DNA of 64,000 nt. Origin: an uncultured Verrucomicrobiota bacterium. GTDB lineage: Bacteria; Verrucomicrobiota; Verrucomicrobiia; Chthoniobacterales; JACTMZ01. The stretch's first letter is position 1. Every line of letters begins with the position of its first letter. Position numbers and translations under genes: made by a program. The stretch covers positions 1-64,000 of the forward strand of contig CAJBKE010000026.1 in the NCBI GenBank assembly GCA_903953565.1. The letters run 5' to 3'. Below the pieces are notes generated by a model. That model saw only the letters and a program-made list of their open reading frames with translations, was not told the origin of the DNA and did no database searches. This document shows positions 54,831 through 63,646 of this stretch, in pieces.

Positions 54831-55298
54831 ATGCGTTTGCTCAAGTTTCTCCCGTTCCTCGCCTTGCTCGCCGCCGCCGGTTGCGAAACAACCGGCACCA
54901 CGATGACGCGTCCCGATCCGCGTGCCGCCGCGATCATCGCCGCCGAGACCCCCGGCAACTACTACATCGGCCGCCGCTACTACAAAAAAGACTACAAAAT
55001 GTGGGGCTGGGTTCGCCGTCCGGGCCAACCGTGGAGCACCGCGCAGCTCGTCATGATGAACGAGAACACCAAGCTCGCGCCCGACCGCGCGACCGGCAAG
55101 CTCGGCATCGACAACAACCACGAATACCGCCTGCAAGGGCGCTTCACTGGGGGCAAAGTTTACGAGCCGGCGAGCAATGATTTTTATCCCGAGTTCGTCC
55201 TCGCCGACTACACGCTGCTCTCCAGCGCGCCGCCCAATATCTACCGCGACCGGCGCCAACTCGACCCCGCGGTGCGCCTGCTCAATCCGCCGCTCTGA
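54831..55298 (+). CDS. small lipoprotein of unknown function
   Basis: A 155-residue product with signal peptide and lipobox LAAAGC (Cys near residue 18), so it is membrane-anchored outside the cytoplasm. The mature part has YYIGRRYYKKDYKMWGWVRRPGQPW, Tyr- and Lys-rich, and later DFYPEFVLADYTLLSSAPPN. No known domain was recognised. It lies upstream of the liv operon in the same direction with 48 bases between; a link is not evident. Confidence 0.75.
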   Translation: MRLLKFLPFLALLAAAGCETTGTTMTRPDPRAAAIIAAETPGNYYIGRRYYKKDYKMWGWVRRPGQPWSTAQLVMMNENTKLAPDRATGKLGIDNNHEYRLQGRFTGGKVYEPASNDFYPEFVLADYTLLSSAPPNIYRDRRQLDPAVRLLNPPL

Positions 55299-55311
55299 GG
55301 CGTTAATTCCC

Positions 55312-55340
55312 TTGCGGCCGGTCTGGGTGCTCCCTAAACA
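55312..55340 (+). promoter_or_regulatory. candidate promoter of the liv operon, leaderless spacing
   Basis: TTGCGG (55312-55317) and TAAACA (55335-55340) are 17 bases apart, predicting a start exactly at the livK-type ATG (55347). No Shine-Dalgarno precedes that ATG. Consensus matches are moderate (3 of 6 each). Confidence 0.3.
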
Positions 55341-55346
55341 CGTTTC

Positions 55347-56510
55347 ATGTTGAAACTCCTCGCTCTCCTCGCGTCCGTCTCCTTTCCTCTCGTCCTCGCC
55401 GGTTGCGGCCGCCCGGACGCCGATACGGTCAAAGTCGGCATGAATATCGAGCTGACCGGTGACATCCCTGCCGTTGGCGCCTCGAGCAAAAATGCAGCCG
55501 AGCTTTTCTTCGACCAGCTCAACGAAAAAGGCGGCGTCACCCTCGCCGACGGAGCCAAGAAAGTTTCCCTCGTCATCCGCGACAACGCGGCCAAAGCCGA
55601 CCAGTCCGCCTCGGTCACCCAGCAACTCATTTCGAGCCAAGACGTGGTCGCCATGGTCGGCCCGAACTCCAGCGCCTGCGCCATTCCCGCCGGCGAAATC
55701 GCCGAGACCCTCAAGTGCGTGATGATCTCACCGTGGTCGACCAATCCGAAAACCACCCTCGATCAAGCCTCCGGCGTGCCCAAACGCTACGTCTTCCGCG
55801 GATGCTTCACCGACCCGTTCCAGGCCATCGTGCTGGCCAAATTCGTGTCCAACGACCTCGGTGCGAAAAAAGCCGCCGTCCTCTATGACGTCTCCTCCGA
55901 GGCTCCGCTCGGTCAGGCCACTCTCTTCCGTGACACCTTCACCGCGGCCGGCGGAGAAATCGTCGCCTTCGAAACCTTCACCACCGGCGACAAGGATTTC
56001 TCCGCCCAATTGACCAATATTCGCGAGGCCAACCCGGACGTGATTTTCCTCCCGACCTATTACAACGATGTCCCGCTTATTGCCCAGCAGGCCCGCCGCC
56101 TCGGCATCACCGCGAAATTCATCGGCAGCGACGCGTGGAGTTCCCCCGAGATCATCAAGCTCGGCGGGGCCGACGTGGACGGTTCGTATTTCTGCAATCA
56201 CTTCTCGACCCAGATCGCGACCGACGAGGCCAAGAAATTCATCGCCGACTACACGGCGAAATACGGCCAGGCTCCCGACGATGTCGCCGCGCTCACTTAC
56301 GACGCATGCGGCCTCGTGACCGAAGCGCTCAAGGCGGGTGGCAAGAACGACCGCGAGGCCCTGCGCGAAGCTTTCGCCCAGATCCGGGAATACAAAGGTG
56401 TCACCGGAACGTTCCGTTTCGAGCCCGGCTCGGGCGATCCGATCAAGAGCGCCGTGGTCCTGCAGATCAAAGACGGCGCCTTCCAGTGGGTGACCAACGC
56501 GCAACCTTGA
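55347..56510 (+). CDS. livK: branched-chain amino-acid ABC transporter, solute-binding lipoprotein
   Basis: Periplasm-facing binding protein of a high-affinity Leu/Ile/Val-type importer, 387 residues. A lipoprotein signal ends LVLAGCGR (Cys near residue 17). The mature part is the type I binding fold: VKVGMNIELTGDIPAVGASSKNAAELFFDQLN, AMVGPNSSACAIP, ISPWSTNPK, VLYDVSSEAPLGQATLF and PDVIFLPTYYNDVPLIAQQARRLG. Anchoring by a lipid is typical of Gram-positives and some Gram-negatives that lack a freely diffusing form. First of five liv genes. Confidence 0.94.
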   Translation: MLKLLALLASVSFPLVLAGCGRPDADTVKVGMNIELTGDIPAVGASSKNAAELFFDQLNEKGGVTLADGAKKVSLVIRDNAAKADQSASVTQQLISSQDVVAMVGPNSSACAIPAGEIAETLKCVMISPWSTNPKTTLDQASGVPKRYVFRGCFTDPFQAIVLAKFVSNDLGAKKAAVLYDVSSEAPLGQATLFRDTFTAAGGEIVAFETFTTGDKDFSAQLTNIREANPDVIFLPTYYNDVPLIAQQARRLGITAKFIGSDAWSSPEIIKLGGADVDGSYFCNHFSTQIATDEAKKFIADYTAKYGQAPDDVAALTYDACGLVTEALKAGGKNDREALREAFAQIREYKGVTGTFRFEPGSGDPIKSAVVLQIKDGAFQWVTNAQP

Positions 56511-56527
56511 CCGACTGACGCGCGCGC

Positions 56528-57403
56528 ATGGACTACTTTGCGCAGCAGGCGATCAACGCCATCCAGCTCGGGTCGATCTATGCACTGATCGCTCTGGGCT
56601 ACAGCATGGTCTACGGCGTGCTGGTCATGATCAACTTCGCCCACGGCGATGTCTTCATGGTCAGTTCGTTTTTCTGTCTTCTCCTCCTGCTGTTTCTGCC
56701 CGTCCCCTTCGTTGCCGCCCTGATCATCGTCATGCTGGCCACCGCGATCCTCGGCGTGGCGATCGAGAGGCTGGCCTATCGACCACTGCGCAATGCGCCG
56801 CGCGTTTCCGCCATTATCACCGCGCTCGGTTGCGGGCTCATCATCCAAAACACCACCCTGAGCCTCAGCCCTTACTCGCAACGGATGCCGGAGCTTTTCG
56901 TTCCGGTCACCTGGAACTTCGCCGGCGTCACCGTTTCCTCCCTGCAACTGCTGATCATCGGTGTTTCGGTCGCGTTGATGGTCGCTCTCGACTTTTTCAT
57001 CCGTCGGACGCGTTACGGCATGGCCATGCGCGCCATCGCGCAGGACCGCATGACCGTCCCGCTCATGGGCATTCCGGTCAACACCATCATCGCCATGACC
57101 TTCGCCATCGGGGCTGCGCTGGGCGGCGCGGCCGGCGTGCTCTACGCCTCGGCCTACCCGGTGATCAGTGCGACGATGGGTGTGCTCGTCGGTTGGAAAG
57201 CGTTTGTTGCTGCGGTCATCGGTGGCATCGGCAGCGTGCGCGGCGCAGTTCTCGGGGCCTACGTGCTCGGCACGGTCGAAGTCTTCACCGTGACGGTGCT
57301 CCCCTCGACCTACCGCGATCTGGTCGTTTATTCGCTGTTGCTCGTCATTCTCGTCTTCAAACCCTACGGACTCCTCGGGCGTCCCGCCGTGCAGAAAGTA
57401 TGA
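56528..57403 (+). CDS. livH: branched-chain amino-acid ABC permease LivH
   Basis: Inner-membrane permease of 291 residues with about eight hydrophobic segments. It begins QAINAIQLGSIYALIALGYSMVYGVLVMINFAHGDVFM and carries ALGCGLIIQNTTLSL, RRTRYGMAMRAIAQDRMTVPLMGI, and GGIGSVRGAVLGAYVLGTVEVF, all LivH hallmarks. It ends in an ATGA overlap with livM. The partner permease is LivM. Confidence 0.96.
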   Translation: MDYFAQQAINAIQLGSIYALIALGYSMVYGVLVMINFAHGDVFMVSSFFCLLLLLFLPVPFVAALIIVMLATAILGVAIERLAYRPLRNAPRVSAIITALGCGLIIQNTTLSLSPYSQRMPELFVPVTWNFAGVTVSSLQLLIIGVSVALMVALDFFIRRTRYGMAMRAIAQDRMTVPLMGIPVNTIIAMTFAIGAALGGAAGVLYASAYPVISATMGVLVGWKAFVAAVIGGIGSVRGAVLGAYVLGTVEVFTVTVLPSTYRDLVVYSLLLVILVFKPYGLLGRPAVQKV

Positions 57404-58377
57404 CACGGTGGTTCCGCCAACCCCCGCCGCGCGGCGTGTTGCTGACCCTGCTCGCCGCCGGTCTGGCTGCTTGTTTTGTCATCGAGCAGTTCGGTTTGGT
57501 CGACGACTACGTGCGCTTCGTCCTGATCACCCTCGGGATCAACATCATCCTTTGCGTCAGCCTCAACCTCGTCAACGGCTGGATGGGCGAGTTTTCCGTC
57601 GGTCACGCCGGCTTCATGGCGCTCGGCGCCTATCTCTCGGCCTGCGTCTCGGTCAAATGGCTCGCGTGGGGTGACCCGCTTTGGATGTTCCCGCTCGCCG
57701 TCATCGGCGGCGGACTGATGGCCGGCGCCGTCGGCTTCCTCCTCGGGTTGCTCTCGTTCAAGACCCGCGGCGACTACCTCGCCATCATCACGCTGGCCTT
57801 TCTCATGATCGTGAAGTCCGGGTTGGAAAACATCCCGTATGTCGGCGGCGCGCGCGGTTTCCTCGGCATCGGCAACCACACCACGCTGCTTTGGACCGCC
57901 ATCTGGACCGCCCTCACGCTCTGGGCCATCCGCAATCTTGTCTATTCGCGGTTCGGTCGCGGGATCGTCGCCGTGCGCGAAGACGAAATCGCGGCCAATG
58001 CCATGGGAGTCGACACGCGCAAAGCCAAACTCGCCGCGTTTGTCGTTTCCTCGTTCTTCGGCGGCGTGGCCGGTGCGCTCTTCGCCCACCAGCTCCAATT
58101 CATCAATCCCGGCGTCTTCGATATCGTCAAATCCACCGAGATCCTCGTCATGGTTTACCTCGGCGGGGTCGGTTCGCTGGCCGGATCCATCCTCGGTGCC
58201 ACGGTCTTCACCTTCCTCTCGCAGGTGCTGCAACCGCTCGGCACCTGGCGGATGGTCATTCTCCCGCTCATCCTCGTTCTCCTCATGCTCTTCCGTCCCC
58301 GCGGCATCATGGGCATGCGCGAGTTCCCCTGGTTCGTTCCGCGTCGCGAGTTCCCCGCCAAGGAGGATAAAAAATGA
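57400..58377 (+). CDS. livM: branched-chain amino-acid ABC permease LivM
   Basis: Second permease, 325 residues, with about nine hydrophobic segments. VSLNLVNGWMGEFSVGHAGFMALGAYLSA, RGDYLAIITLAFLMIVKS, RFGRGIVAVREDEIAANAMGVDTRKAKLAAFV and EILVMVYLGGVGSLAGSILGA identify LivM. ATG 57400 overlaps livH, and the stop overlaps livG. It has the short form of the N-terminus. Confidence 0.96.
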   Translation: MTRWFRQPPPRGVLLTLLAAGLAACFVIEQFGLVDDYVRFVLITLGINIILCVSLNLVNGWMGEFSVGHAGFMALGAYLSACVSVKWLAWGDPLWMFPLAVIGGGLMAGAVGFLLGLLSFKTRGDYLAIITLAFLMIVKSGLENIPYVGGARGFLGIGNHTTLLWTAIWTALTLWAIRNLVYSRFGRGIVAVREDEIAANAMGVDTRKAKLAAFVVSSFFGGVAGALFAHQLQFINPGVFDIVKSTEILVMVYLGGVGSLAGSILGATVFTFLSQVLQPLGTWRMVILPLILVLLMLFRPRGIMGMREFPWFVPRREFPAKEDKK

Positions 58378-59150
58378 ACCCCTTGCTCGAGGTCCGCGGC
58401 GTGACCATGCGCTTCGGCGGCCTGGTTGCCGTGTCGGATCTTTCGTTCGAAGTCACCCCGGGCCACGCCCACGGAATCATCGGTCCAAACGGCGCGGGCA
58501 AAACGACCGCGTTCAATATCATCACCGGCCTTTACACCCCGACCGCGGGCGACGTTCTTTTCCGCGGCGAGTCCATCGCCGGGCAACGCCCCAGCAACAT
58601 CGCCCGCCGCGGTATCGCCCGCACTTTCCAGAACATCCGCCTCTTCCGCGATCTCACCGTGCTCGACAACGTCCGTGTCGCCCACGACGCCCACGCCCGC
58701 TACTCGTGGCCCGGCGCCATGGTCCAACTTCCTTCGGCGCGCCGCGCGGAGAAAGAGACCATCGCCATTTGCCTGGATATGTTGGAAAAATTCGGCCTCG
58801 GCGACGTGGCTTACGAGCGCGCCGGTGATTTACCCTACGGATCGCAGCGCCGTTTGGAGATCGCCCGCGCCATGGCGCTGCAACCGCAACTCTTGCTGCT
58901 CGACGAACCCGCGGCCGGGATGAACTCCGCCGAAACTCTGAAGCTGGTCGAGTTCCTCGGATGGCTGCGCGACCATTTTTCCGTGACCATGCTCCTCATC
59001 GAGCACCATATGCAGTTGGTCATGACATTCTGCGACCGCATCACCGTCCTCGACTTCGGCAAAACCATCGCGGAAGGCACGGCCGCCGAAGTGCGCAGCA
59101 ACCCCAAAGTCATCGAGGCCTACCTCGGACCGGAGGACGGCCATGAGTGA
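58374..59150 (+). CDS. livG: branched-chain amino-acid ABC ATPase LivG
   Basis: ATPase subunit of 258 residues. Walker A GPNGAGKTTAFNIITG (near residue 40), RGIARTFQNIRLFRDLTVLDNV, signature region DLPYGSQRRLEIARAMAL, Walker B LLLLDEPAAGMNSAE, and LIEHHMQLVMTFCDRITVLDFG. The YGSQRR loop, rather than LSGGQ, is usual for LivG. It overlaps livF by eight bases. Confidence 0.97.
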   Translation: MNPLLEVRGVTMRFGGLVAVSDLSFEVTPGHAHGIIGPNGAGKTTAFNIITGLYTPTAGDVLFRGESIAGQRPSNIARRGIARTFQNIRLFRDLTVLDNVRVAHDAHARYSWPGAMVQLPSARRAEKETIAICLDMLEKFGLGDVAYERAGDLPYGSQRRLEIARAMALQPQLLLLDEPAAGMNSAETLKLVEFLGWLRDHFSVTMLLIEHHMQLVMTFCDRITVLDFGKTIAEGTAAEVRSNPKVIEAYLGPEDGHE

Positions 59151-59859
59151 ACCTATCCTCCGGGTGGAAAATCTCGTGGTCCGCTACGGCGATATCCGCG
59201 CGGTCAAAGATATCAGCTTCCACGTGCAGCGGGGCGAAATCCTCGCCCTTGTCGGGGCCAACGGCGCCGGCAAGACCACTACCCTCCGCGCGATCTCCGG
59301 CATGCTGCCTTTCGAGGGTTCGGTCATTCTCGAGGGGCGCGACGTGCGCGGGATGTCCCCCGATCGCATCCTCTGCCTCGGTCTCTCCCACGTTCCGGAG
59401 GGGCGCGGCATCTTCGGCGGACTTACCGTGATGGAAAATTTGCAACTCGGCGCTTGGATCCGGCGCGACAAAGCCGGTCGAGCACGCGACCTCGAGATGG
59501 TCATGGATATTTTCCCCCGCCTGCGCGAACGCGCGGGGCAACTCGCCGGCACCCTCAGCGGGGGGGAGCAGCAAATGCTCGCCTTGGCCCGCGCGCGGAT
59601 GAGCGATGCCAAGATCCTCATCCTCGACGAACCCTCCATGGGACTGGCCCCGAAACTCGTGCAGGAAGTGTTCGCCGTCCTGCGGCGACTCAACGAAAAC
59701 GGAGTGACCATCCTCCTCGTCGAACAAAACGCCAACATGGCCCTGCGCCTCGCCCACCGCGCCTGCCTCCTCGAAACCGGCAACCTCGTCCTCGAAGGCC
59801 CGGCCTCCGAACTCCTCGTCAACCCCCGCGTCCGCGAAGCCTACCTCGGCGCCGCCTGA
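59143..59859 (+). CDS. livF: branched-chain amino-acid ABC ATPase LivF
   Basis: Second ATPase subunit, 238 residues: LVVRYGDIRAVKDISFHV, Walker A GANGAGKTTTLRAISG, LSHVPEGRGIFGGLTVMENL, signature TLSGGEQQMLALARARM, Walker B ILILDEPSMGLAPKLV, and LLVEQNANMALRLAHRACLLETG. It completes the KHMGF set, enough for a working importer. It is followed by a convergent gap with hairpins and a short tandem repeat before alr. Confidence 0.97.
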   Translation: MSEPILRVENLVVRYGDIRAVKDISFHVQRGEILALVGANGAGKTTTLRAISGMLPFEGSVILEGRDVRGMSPDRILCLGLSHVPEGRGIFGGLTVMENLQLGAWIRRDKAGRARDLEMVMDIFPRLRERAGQLAGTLSGGEQQMLALARARMSDAKILILDEPSMGLAPKLVQEVFAVLRRLNENGVTILLVEQNANMALRLAHRACLLETGNLVLEGPASELLVNPRVREAYLGAA

Positions 59860-59907
59860 AGCTTGGCCTATTCCAGTTTCGCGCGTTTGGCCGGATGACT
59901 TTTTTTG

Positions 59908-59923
59908 CGCCGGTGTGCCGGCG
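59908..59923. terminator. hairpin in the livF/alr convergent gap
   Basis: CGCCGG TGTG CCGGCG (6-bp stem), flanked by seven T on the left and AAAAATATTTTT on the right. It could stop transcription from either side, but on neither strand does a T run directly follow the stem as in a classic terminator. Confidence 0.4.
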
Positions 59924-59940
59924 GAAAAATATTTTTCTTC

Positions 59941-59970
59941 AATCCGTGTTTATCCGTGCCAATCCGTGGC
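59941..59970. repeat. three tandem 10-base units, ATCCGTG core
   Basis: AATCCGTGTT, TATCCGTGCC and AATCCGTGGC follow one another with exact 10-base spacing, overlapping the end of alr on the other strand. The units share ATCCGTG. Similar ATCCGTG strings are common between genes in related bacteria by my recollection; only one array is seen here. Confidence 0.55.
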
Positions 59971-61076
59971 TAAGTATTTCTCTGCTCCAAGACAACTCGC
60001 TTACCCAATCGCGTAAGAACATCCCACGTGATCGTTCCGGCCCACGCGGCGACTTCGCCAACCGTGATTTCTTCGTCTCCCTGTTTCCCAAAGAGCACCA
60101 CTTCCTCGCCGGGCGCCACATCGCGCGGCAAGTCGGTCACATCGACCATCAATTGGTCCATGGTGATGCGGCCGAGGATTGGGCAACGCTTGCCGCGGAC
60201 GAGCACTTGCGCGCCCCTGTTCGAAATCTGCCGCGGATAGCCGTCCGCATAACCTATGGCCAGCGTGGCGATACGCATGGGCTTCGTTGTGATGAAGTCG
60301 CGCCCGTAACTGATCCCGCGCCCGGGTCCGACATCGCGCACCAGCGTGATGCCTGTCTTCAATGTCATGACCGGCTGGAGAAGTTTCTGGAACGCGGGGA
60401 GGGGAGAGATGCCGTAGAGGGCGAGCCCGGGGCGAACGCGGTCGGCGGCGTGTTCCGGGCGTTCGAGTGAGGCGGCGCTATTCAACGCGTGGAATTTTGC
60501 TTTCGGTAAAATCGGACGCAGTTGCGCGTCAAGTTGGTCCCAGGCGGTTAATTCCTGCGCGGTGAAATCGGGATCACTGTCCGCCACCGGCAAATGGGTA
60601 GAGATGCTCTCCACCTCGATGCCGGCGATTGCCGCGATTTCCTGCGCAGTTTTGATCGCATCGTCCTGCCACACGCCAATGCGCCCCATCCCGGTGTCGA
60701 TGCAGAGATGGATGCGCACGGGTTTTCCCTGCGCCAAGTGTGCGTAGGCTTTGGCTTCGGAGGCGCTCGAAACCACGGGAATGAATCCCTCGCGCACGAC
60801 CTCCTCGCGCTCGCTGGGCAGGCACGGACTGAGGATGAGAATGTCTCTGTCTGCTACCGCCGCACGCACTGCGCGCGCTTCACCCAGCGTGGCCACGCCG
60901 AATTGCTCGGCAAACGGTTCGAGCGTTTTCGCCACCTCGGGTCCGCCATGGCCATAGCCGTCGGCTTTGACCACGGCAATGATGCCGGGTGACTTGCCGA
61001 CTGCGTTCCGCACCGCCGCCGCGTTGTGGCGCAGCGCGGCATGATCGATTTCCGCCCGGCAGCGGTGAGAGGACAT
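59970..61076 (-). CDS. alr: alanine racemase
   Basis: PLP enzyme making D-alanine for peptidoglycan. The 368-residue protein has the PLP lysine in VVKADGYGHG (Lys37), LCIDTGMGRIGV, HALNSAASL, RPGLALYGISPL, the C-terminal domain with AIGYADGYPRQIS, ILGRITMDQLMVDVT and a final TWDVLTRLGKRV. ATG 61076 overlaps the stop of the membrane protein upstream. The open frame that runs further upstream is not alr-like. Confidence 0.96.
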   Translation of the reverse strand: MSSHRCRAEIDHAALRHNAAAVRNAVGKSPGIIAVVKADGYGHGGPEVAKTLEPFAEQFGVATLGEARAVRAAVADRDILILSPCLPSEREEVVREGFIPVVSSASEAKAYAHLAQGKPVRIHLCIDTGMGRIGVWQDDAIKTAQEIAAIAGIEVESISTHLPVADSDPDFTAQELTAWDQLDAQLRPILPKAKFHALNSAASLERPEHAADRVRPGLALYGISPLPAFQKLLQPVMTLKTGITLVRDVGPGRGISYGRDFITTKPMRIATLAIGYADGYPRQISNRGAQVLVRGKRCPILGRITMDQLMVDVTDLPRDVAPGEEVVLFGKQGDEEITVGEVAAWAGTITWDVLTRLGKRVVLEQRNT

Positions 61077-61444
61077 CAGGAGCGGGCTTTGCGCGCGTCG
61101 ATGAACGACTTCACGCAGAGGGCGACGAAGACAAGGCTGAGAATGGCAAAGGAGGCCTGCACGCCGACAGCAGCTGCGCGTTCGACGGGTTCGCCCGCGA
61201 GCAGAGCCGGCAGTTTGCCAAGACTCTTGGCGGTGCCGAGAAATCCGAGGAGGCCGACCAGCGCGGCGAAGTGTCCGCCGTGTTTGAGGCTCTTGAGGGA
61301 GATTCCCCCGGCAATGGCCAACAGCAAACCGAAGATCGAAGGAATGAGCGCCGTCCAAGATTGCGCCCCGGTGATCAGATAAGCTCCGATTCCCAGCAGG
61401 ACAAAAATAACGGCGAAGGTGAAGATGATGCGCGGCATGTTCAT
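61076..61444 (-). CDS. small four-helix membrane protein coupled to alr
   Basis: A 122-residue membrane protein: start MNMPRIIFTFAVIFVLLGIGAYLI, then hydrophobic segments TALIPSIFGLLLAIAGG, FAALVGLLGFLG and FAILSLVFVALCVKSFI. It is Gly/Ala/Leu-rich with no charged catalytic motif. It overlaps alr by one base (stop/start TGATG type), so both are likely translated together. No known family recognised; a similar small membrane protein type is scattered in bacteria. Confidence 0.7.
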   Translation of the reverse strand: MNMPRIIFTFAVIFVLLGIGAYLITGAQSWTALIPSIFGLLLAIAGGISLKSLKHGGHFAALVGLLGFLGTAKSLGKLPALLAGEPVERAAAVGVQASFAILSLVFVALCVKSFIDARKARS

Positions 61445-61516
61445 GAGTTTGGATCCTAGCTGCGCGAACCATCCCTGCCAAGTTGAAGCCGCGTGCAACC
61501 GGCAGGAAAGTGTGCT

Positions 61517-62362
61517 ATGCAAATGTCAATGACGAGGTTTCCAGCCGCGCTCCTGCTCCTTGCTTTGGTCGCAGCGGCCAGCGGACAAGAACTGCAGAAA
61601 TTCGAAAACTGCCGCCTCGTCGAGGCTGGCTGGTCGGATGGCGATAGCTTTCCGGTCAATCTGCCCGACGGCAAAGAAATCGTCCTCCGGCTTTATTATG
61701 TCGATTGCAACGAGGTTGCTGCGGCGACGGAAACCGACCAGCGGCGCGTGCGCGATCAGTCGTCTTATTTCGGGATCGATGATCACCAAGTGACCCTCGA
61801 ATTCGGGCGCCGCGCGACGGACGAAGTGAAAAAGCTGCTCGCGACGCCGTTCACCGTGCAGACCGCTTTCGCCACCGCACCCGGTCGCTCGGCCAAGCCG
61901 CGCACTTACGGATTCGTCACGCTGTCCGACGGACGCGATCTCGGCGAGGTGCTCGTCGACGAGGGTCTGGCCCGCAGCTATGGCGTGAGGCGCAACACGC
62001 CGGACGGACTCAATGCCGAAGCGGCTGAAGCCAAGATGGACGATCTTGAGCTTGGCGCAGCCATCGCGCGCCGCGGCATTTGGTCCAAGACCGATCCGCA
62101 GCGGCTGGTCTCTTTGCGCGAGGATCGCCGCGCGGAGGAGCGCGAACTTCAAGCGGCATTCGGCACGAGCAGCGGCCAACCGATTGATCCGAATACGGCG
62201 ACAGTCGATGAAATCATGCTTCTGCCCGGCGTGGGCGAGGTGCTGGCCGAGCGCATTGTCGAGGGGCGTCCCTACAAATCCGTCCAAGACCTGCGCCGCG
62301 TGCCGGGCATCGGCGAGAAAGTATTCGCCGAACTAAAAGATTCGCTACAGATTGCCCCCTGA
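61517..62362 (+). CDS. secreted thermonuclease-like protein with ComEA-type HhH domain
   Basis: A 281-residue exported protein. The signal peptide covers ~1-23 (FPAALLLLALVAAASGQ). Residues ~24-200 form a staphylococcal-nuclease-like (SNase) fold with RLYYVDCNEVAAATETDQRRVRDQ, FGRRATDEVKKLL, and GLARSYGVRR; the usual catalytic Arg/Asp/Glu set is only partly recognisable. Residues ~213-281 are two helix-hairpin-helix motifs, DPNTATVDEIMLLPGVGEVLAERIVEGRPY and LRRVPGIGEKVF, as in the DNA-uptake receptor ComEA. The ATG at 61517 has GGCAGGAAAG before it. An extracytoplasmic DNA-handling role is inferred. Confidence 0.85.
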   Translation: MQMSMTRFPAALLLLALVAAASGQELQKFENCRLVEAGWSDGDSFPVNLPDGKEIVLRLYYVDCNEVAAATETDQRRVRDQSSYFGIDDHQVTLEFGRRATDEVKKLLATPFTVQTAFATAPGRSAKPRTYGFVTLSDGRDLGEVLVDEGLARSYGVRRNTPDGLNAEAAEAKMDDLELGAAIARRGIWSKTDPQRLVSLREDRRAEERELQAAFGTSSGQPIDPNTATVDEIMLLPGVGEVLAERIVEGRPYKSVQDLRRVPGIGEKVFAELKDSLQIAP

Positions 62363-62373
62363 GCGGCATCATT

Positions 62374-63642
62374 ATGGAGAGCTTCTATTCCTCCGACCCG
62401 GTCTTCCGCATGGCCGTGAAGCAATTCGAGGTTTTGGCTGATCACCTCGAGATTCCTCAGCAATATCGTCAGCGCGTCATCCAACCGAAGCGCTCGGTCA
62501 CCGTCTCGCTGCCCATCGAGCTCGATGACGGACGGGTCGAGGTTTACCACGGGTATCGCGTCCAGCACCACCTGAGCATCGGTCCGACCAAAGGCGGCAC
62601 GCGGTTTTCCCCCGAGCTAACCCTGGGGGAATCGGCCGCGCTCTCCATTTGGATGAGTTGGAAATGCGCGCTGGTCGGACTTCCTTATGGGGGAGCCAAG
62701 GGCGGGGTGGCGGTCGACCCGAACAAGCTTTCCCGCCGTGAAATGGAAAAACTTTCCCGCCGCTACATGCAGGAAATGATCCCGTTCGTCGGCCCACGCA
62801 CCGACATCATGGGCCCCGACATGGGCACCAATGCGCAGGTCATGGCCTGGTTCATGGACACCTATTCGATGCACGCGGGTCATGCCGTTCCGGAAATTGT
62901 CACCGGAAAACCGGTGGCCATCGGCGGGGTGGCCGGACGCCGCGAATCGACCGGGCGCGGCGTGGTCTTCCTCGTCGAGCGTGCCTTGGATCATCTCAAT
63001 ATCGAGCCGGCCAAATGCACCGCTATCGTGCAGGGCTTTGGCAATGTCGGATCGGTCACCGCCTGCGGCTTGGCTTACAAATCGGGCATGAAAATTGTCG
63101 GTCTGAGCGACCACACGGTCTGTCTTTACGATCCGAAGGGCCTCGATGTGGCCGCGGCCGACAAGCACGTTCAGGAGCACAAGACGTTGAAAGATTTTCC
63201 GCAAGGCGAGCGGATCCCGGCCGATGATTTTCTCACCCTGCCGTGCGACGTGCTCGTGCCGGCGGCGGTCGAGCGCGTCATTCATGCCAGCAATGCCGCG
63301 CGGCTGCGCTGCCGCGTGCTGGCCGAGGCGGCCAATGGTCCGACCACGCCGGAAGCGGACGAGGTGCTCGACAAGCGGCGGGATGAGATCTTTGTCATCC
63401 CCGATGTGCTGTGCAACGCGGGCGGGGTGATCACGTCGTATTTCGAGTGGGTGCAGGACATGCAGAGTTTGTTCTGGAGCGACATCGAAATGACCGACCG
63501 GCTCTACCGCATTCTCGACACCGCTTTCAATGCGGTGATCAAGCGCTCCAAGGAGCGCGATGTGGCCAACCGCACCGCGGCCATGGCCATCGGCATCGAG
63601 CGCGTGCTCGATGCCAAACGGGACCGCGGGTTGTTTCCGTGA
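62374..63642 (+). CDS. gdhA: glutamate/leucine-type amino-acid dehydrogenase
   Basis: Cytosolic NAD(P)-dependent enzyme that deaminates glutamate to 2-oxoglutarate (or a related amino acid), 422 residues. The N-terminal domain has YRVQHHLSIGPTKGGTRF, SWKCALVGLPYGGAKGGV (catalytic Lys109) and GTNAQVMAWFMDTYS. The Rossmann part starts VQGFGNVGSVTACGLAYKSG. Length and motifs fit GdhA of the 420-residue hexamer class. It lies 12 bases after the nuclease gene; repeat copy E sits behind it. Confidence 0.94.
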   Translation: MESFYSSDPVFRMAVKQFEVLADHLEIPQQYRQRVIQPKRSVTVSLPIELDDGRVEVYHGYRVQHHLSIGPTKGGTRFSPELTLGESAALSIWMSWKCALVGLPYGGAKGGVAVDPNKLSRREMEKLSRRYMQEMIPFVGPRTDIMGPDMGTNAQVMAWFMDTYSMHAGHAVPEIVTGKPVAIGGVAGRRESTGRGVVFLVERALDHLNIEPAKCTAIVQGFGNVGSVTACGLAYKSGMKIVGLSDHTVCLYDPKGLDVAAADKHVQEHKTLKDFPQGERIPADDFLTLPCDVLVPAAVERVIHASNAARLRCRVLAEAANGPTTPEADEVLDKRRDEIFVIPDVLCNAGGVITSYFEWVQDMQSLFWSDIEMTDRLYRILDTAFNAVIKRSKERDVANRTAAMAIGIERVLDAKRDRGLFP

Positions 63643-63646
63643 GGAA

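Noticed and set aside
53685-55640. A 651-codon RlmN fusion protein
   Set aside because: The family starts at 54749; the extra upstream open frame overlaps the lipoprotein and liv genes antisense and has no domain.
59925-59936. AAAAATATTTTT as a promoter
   Set aside because: It is a 12-base palindrome in a gap between convergent genes, where no promoter is needed; no -35 box fits.
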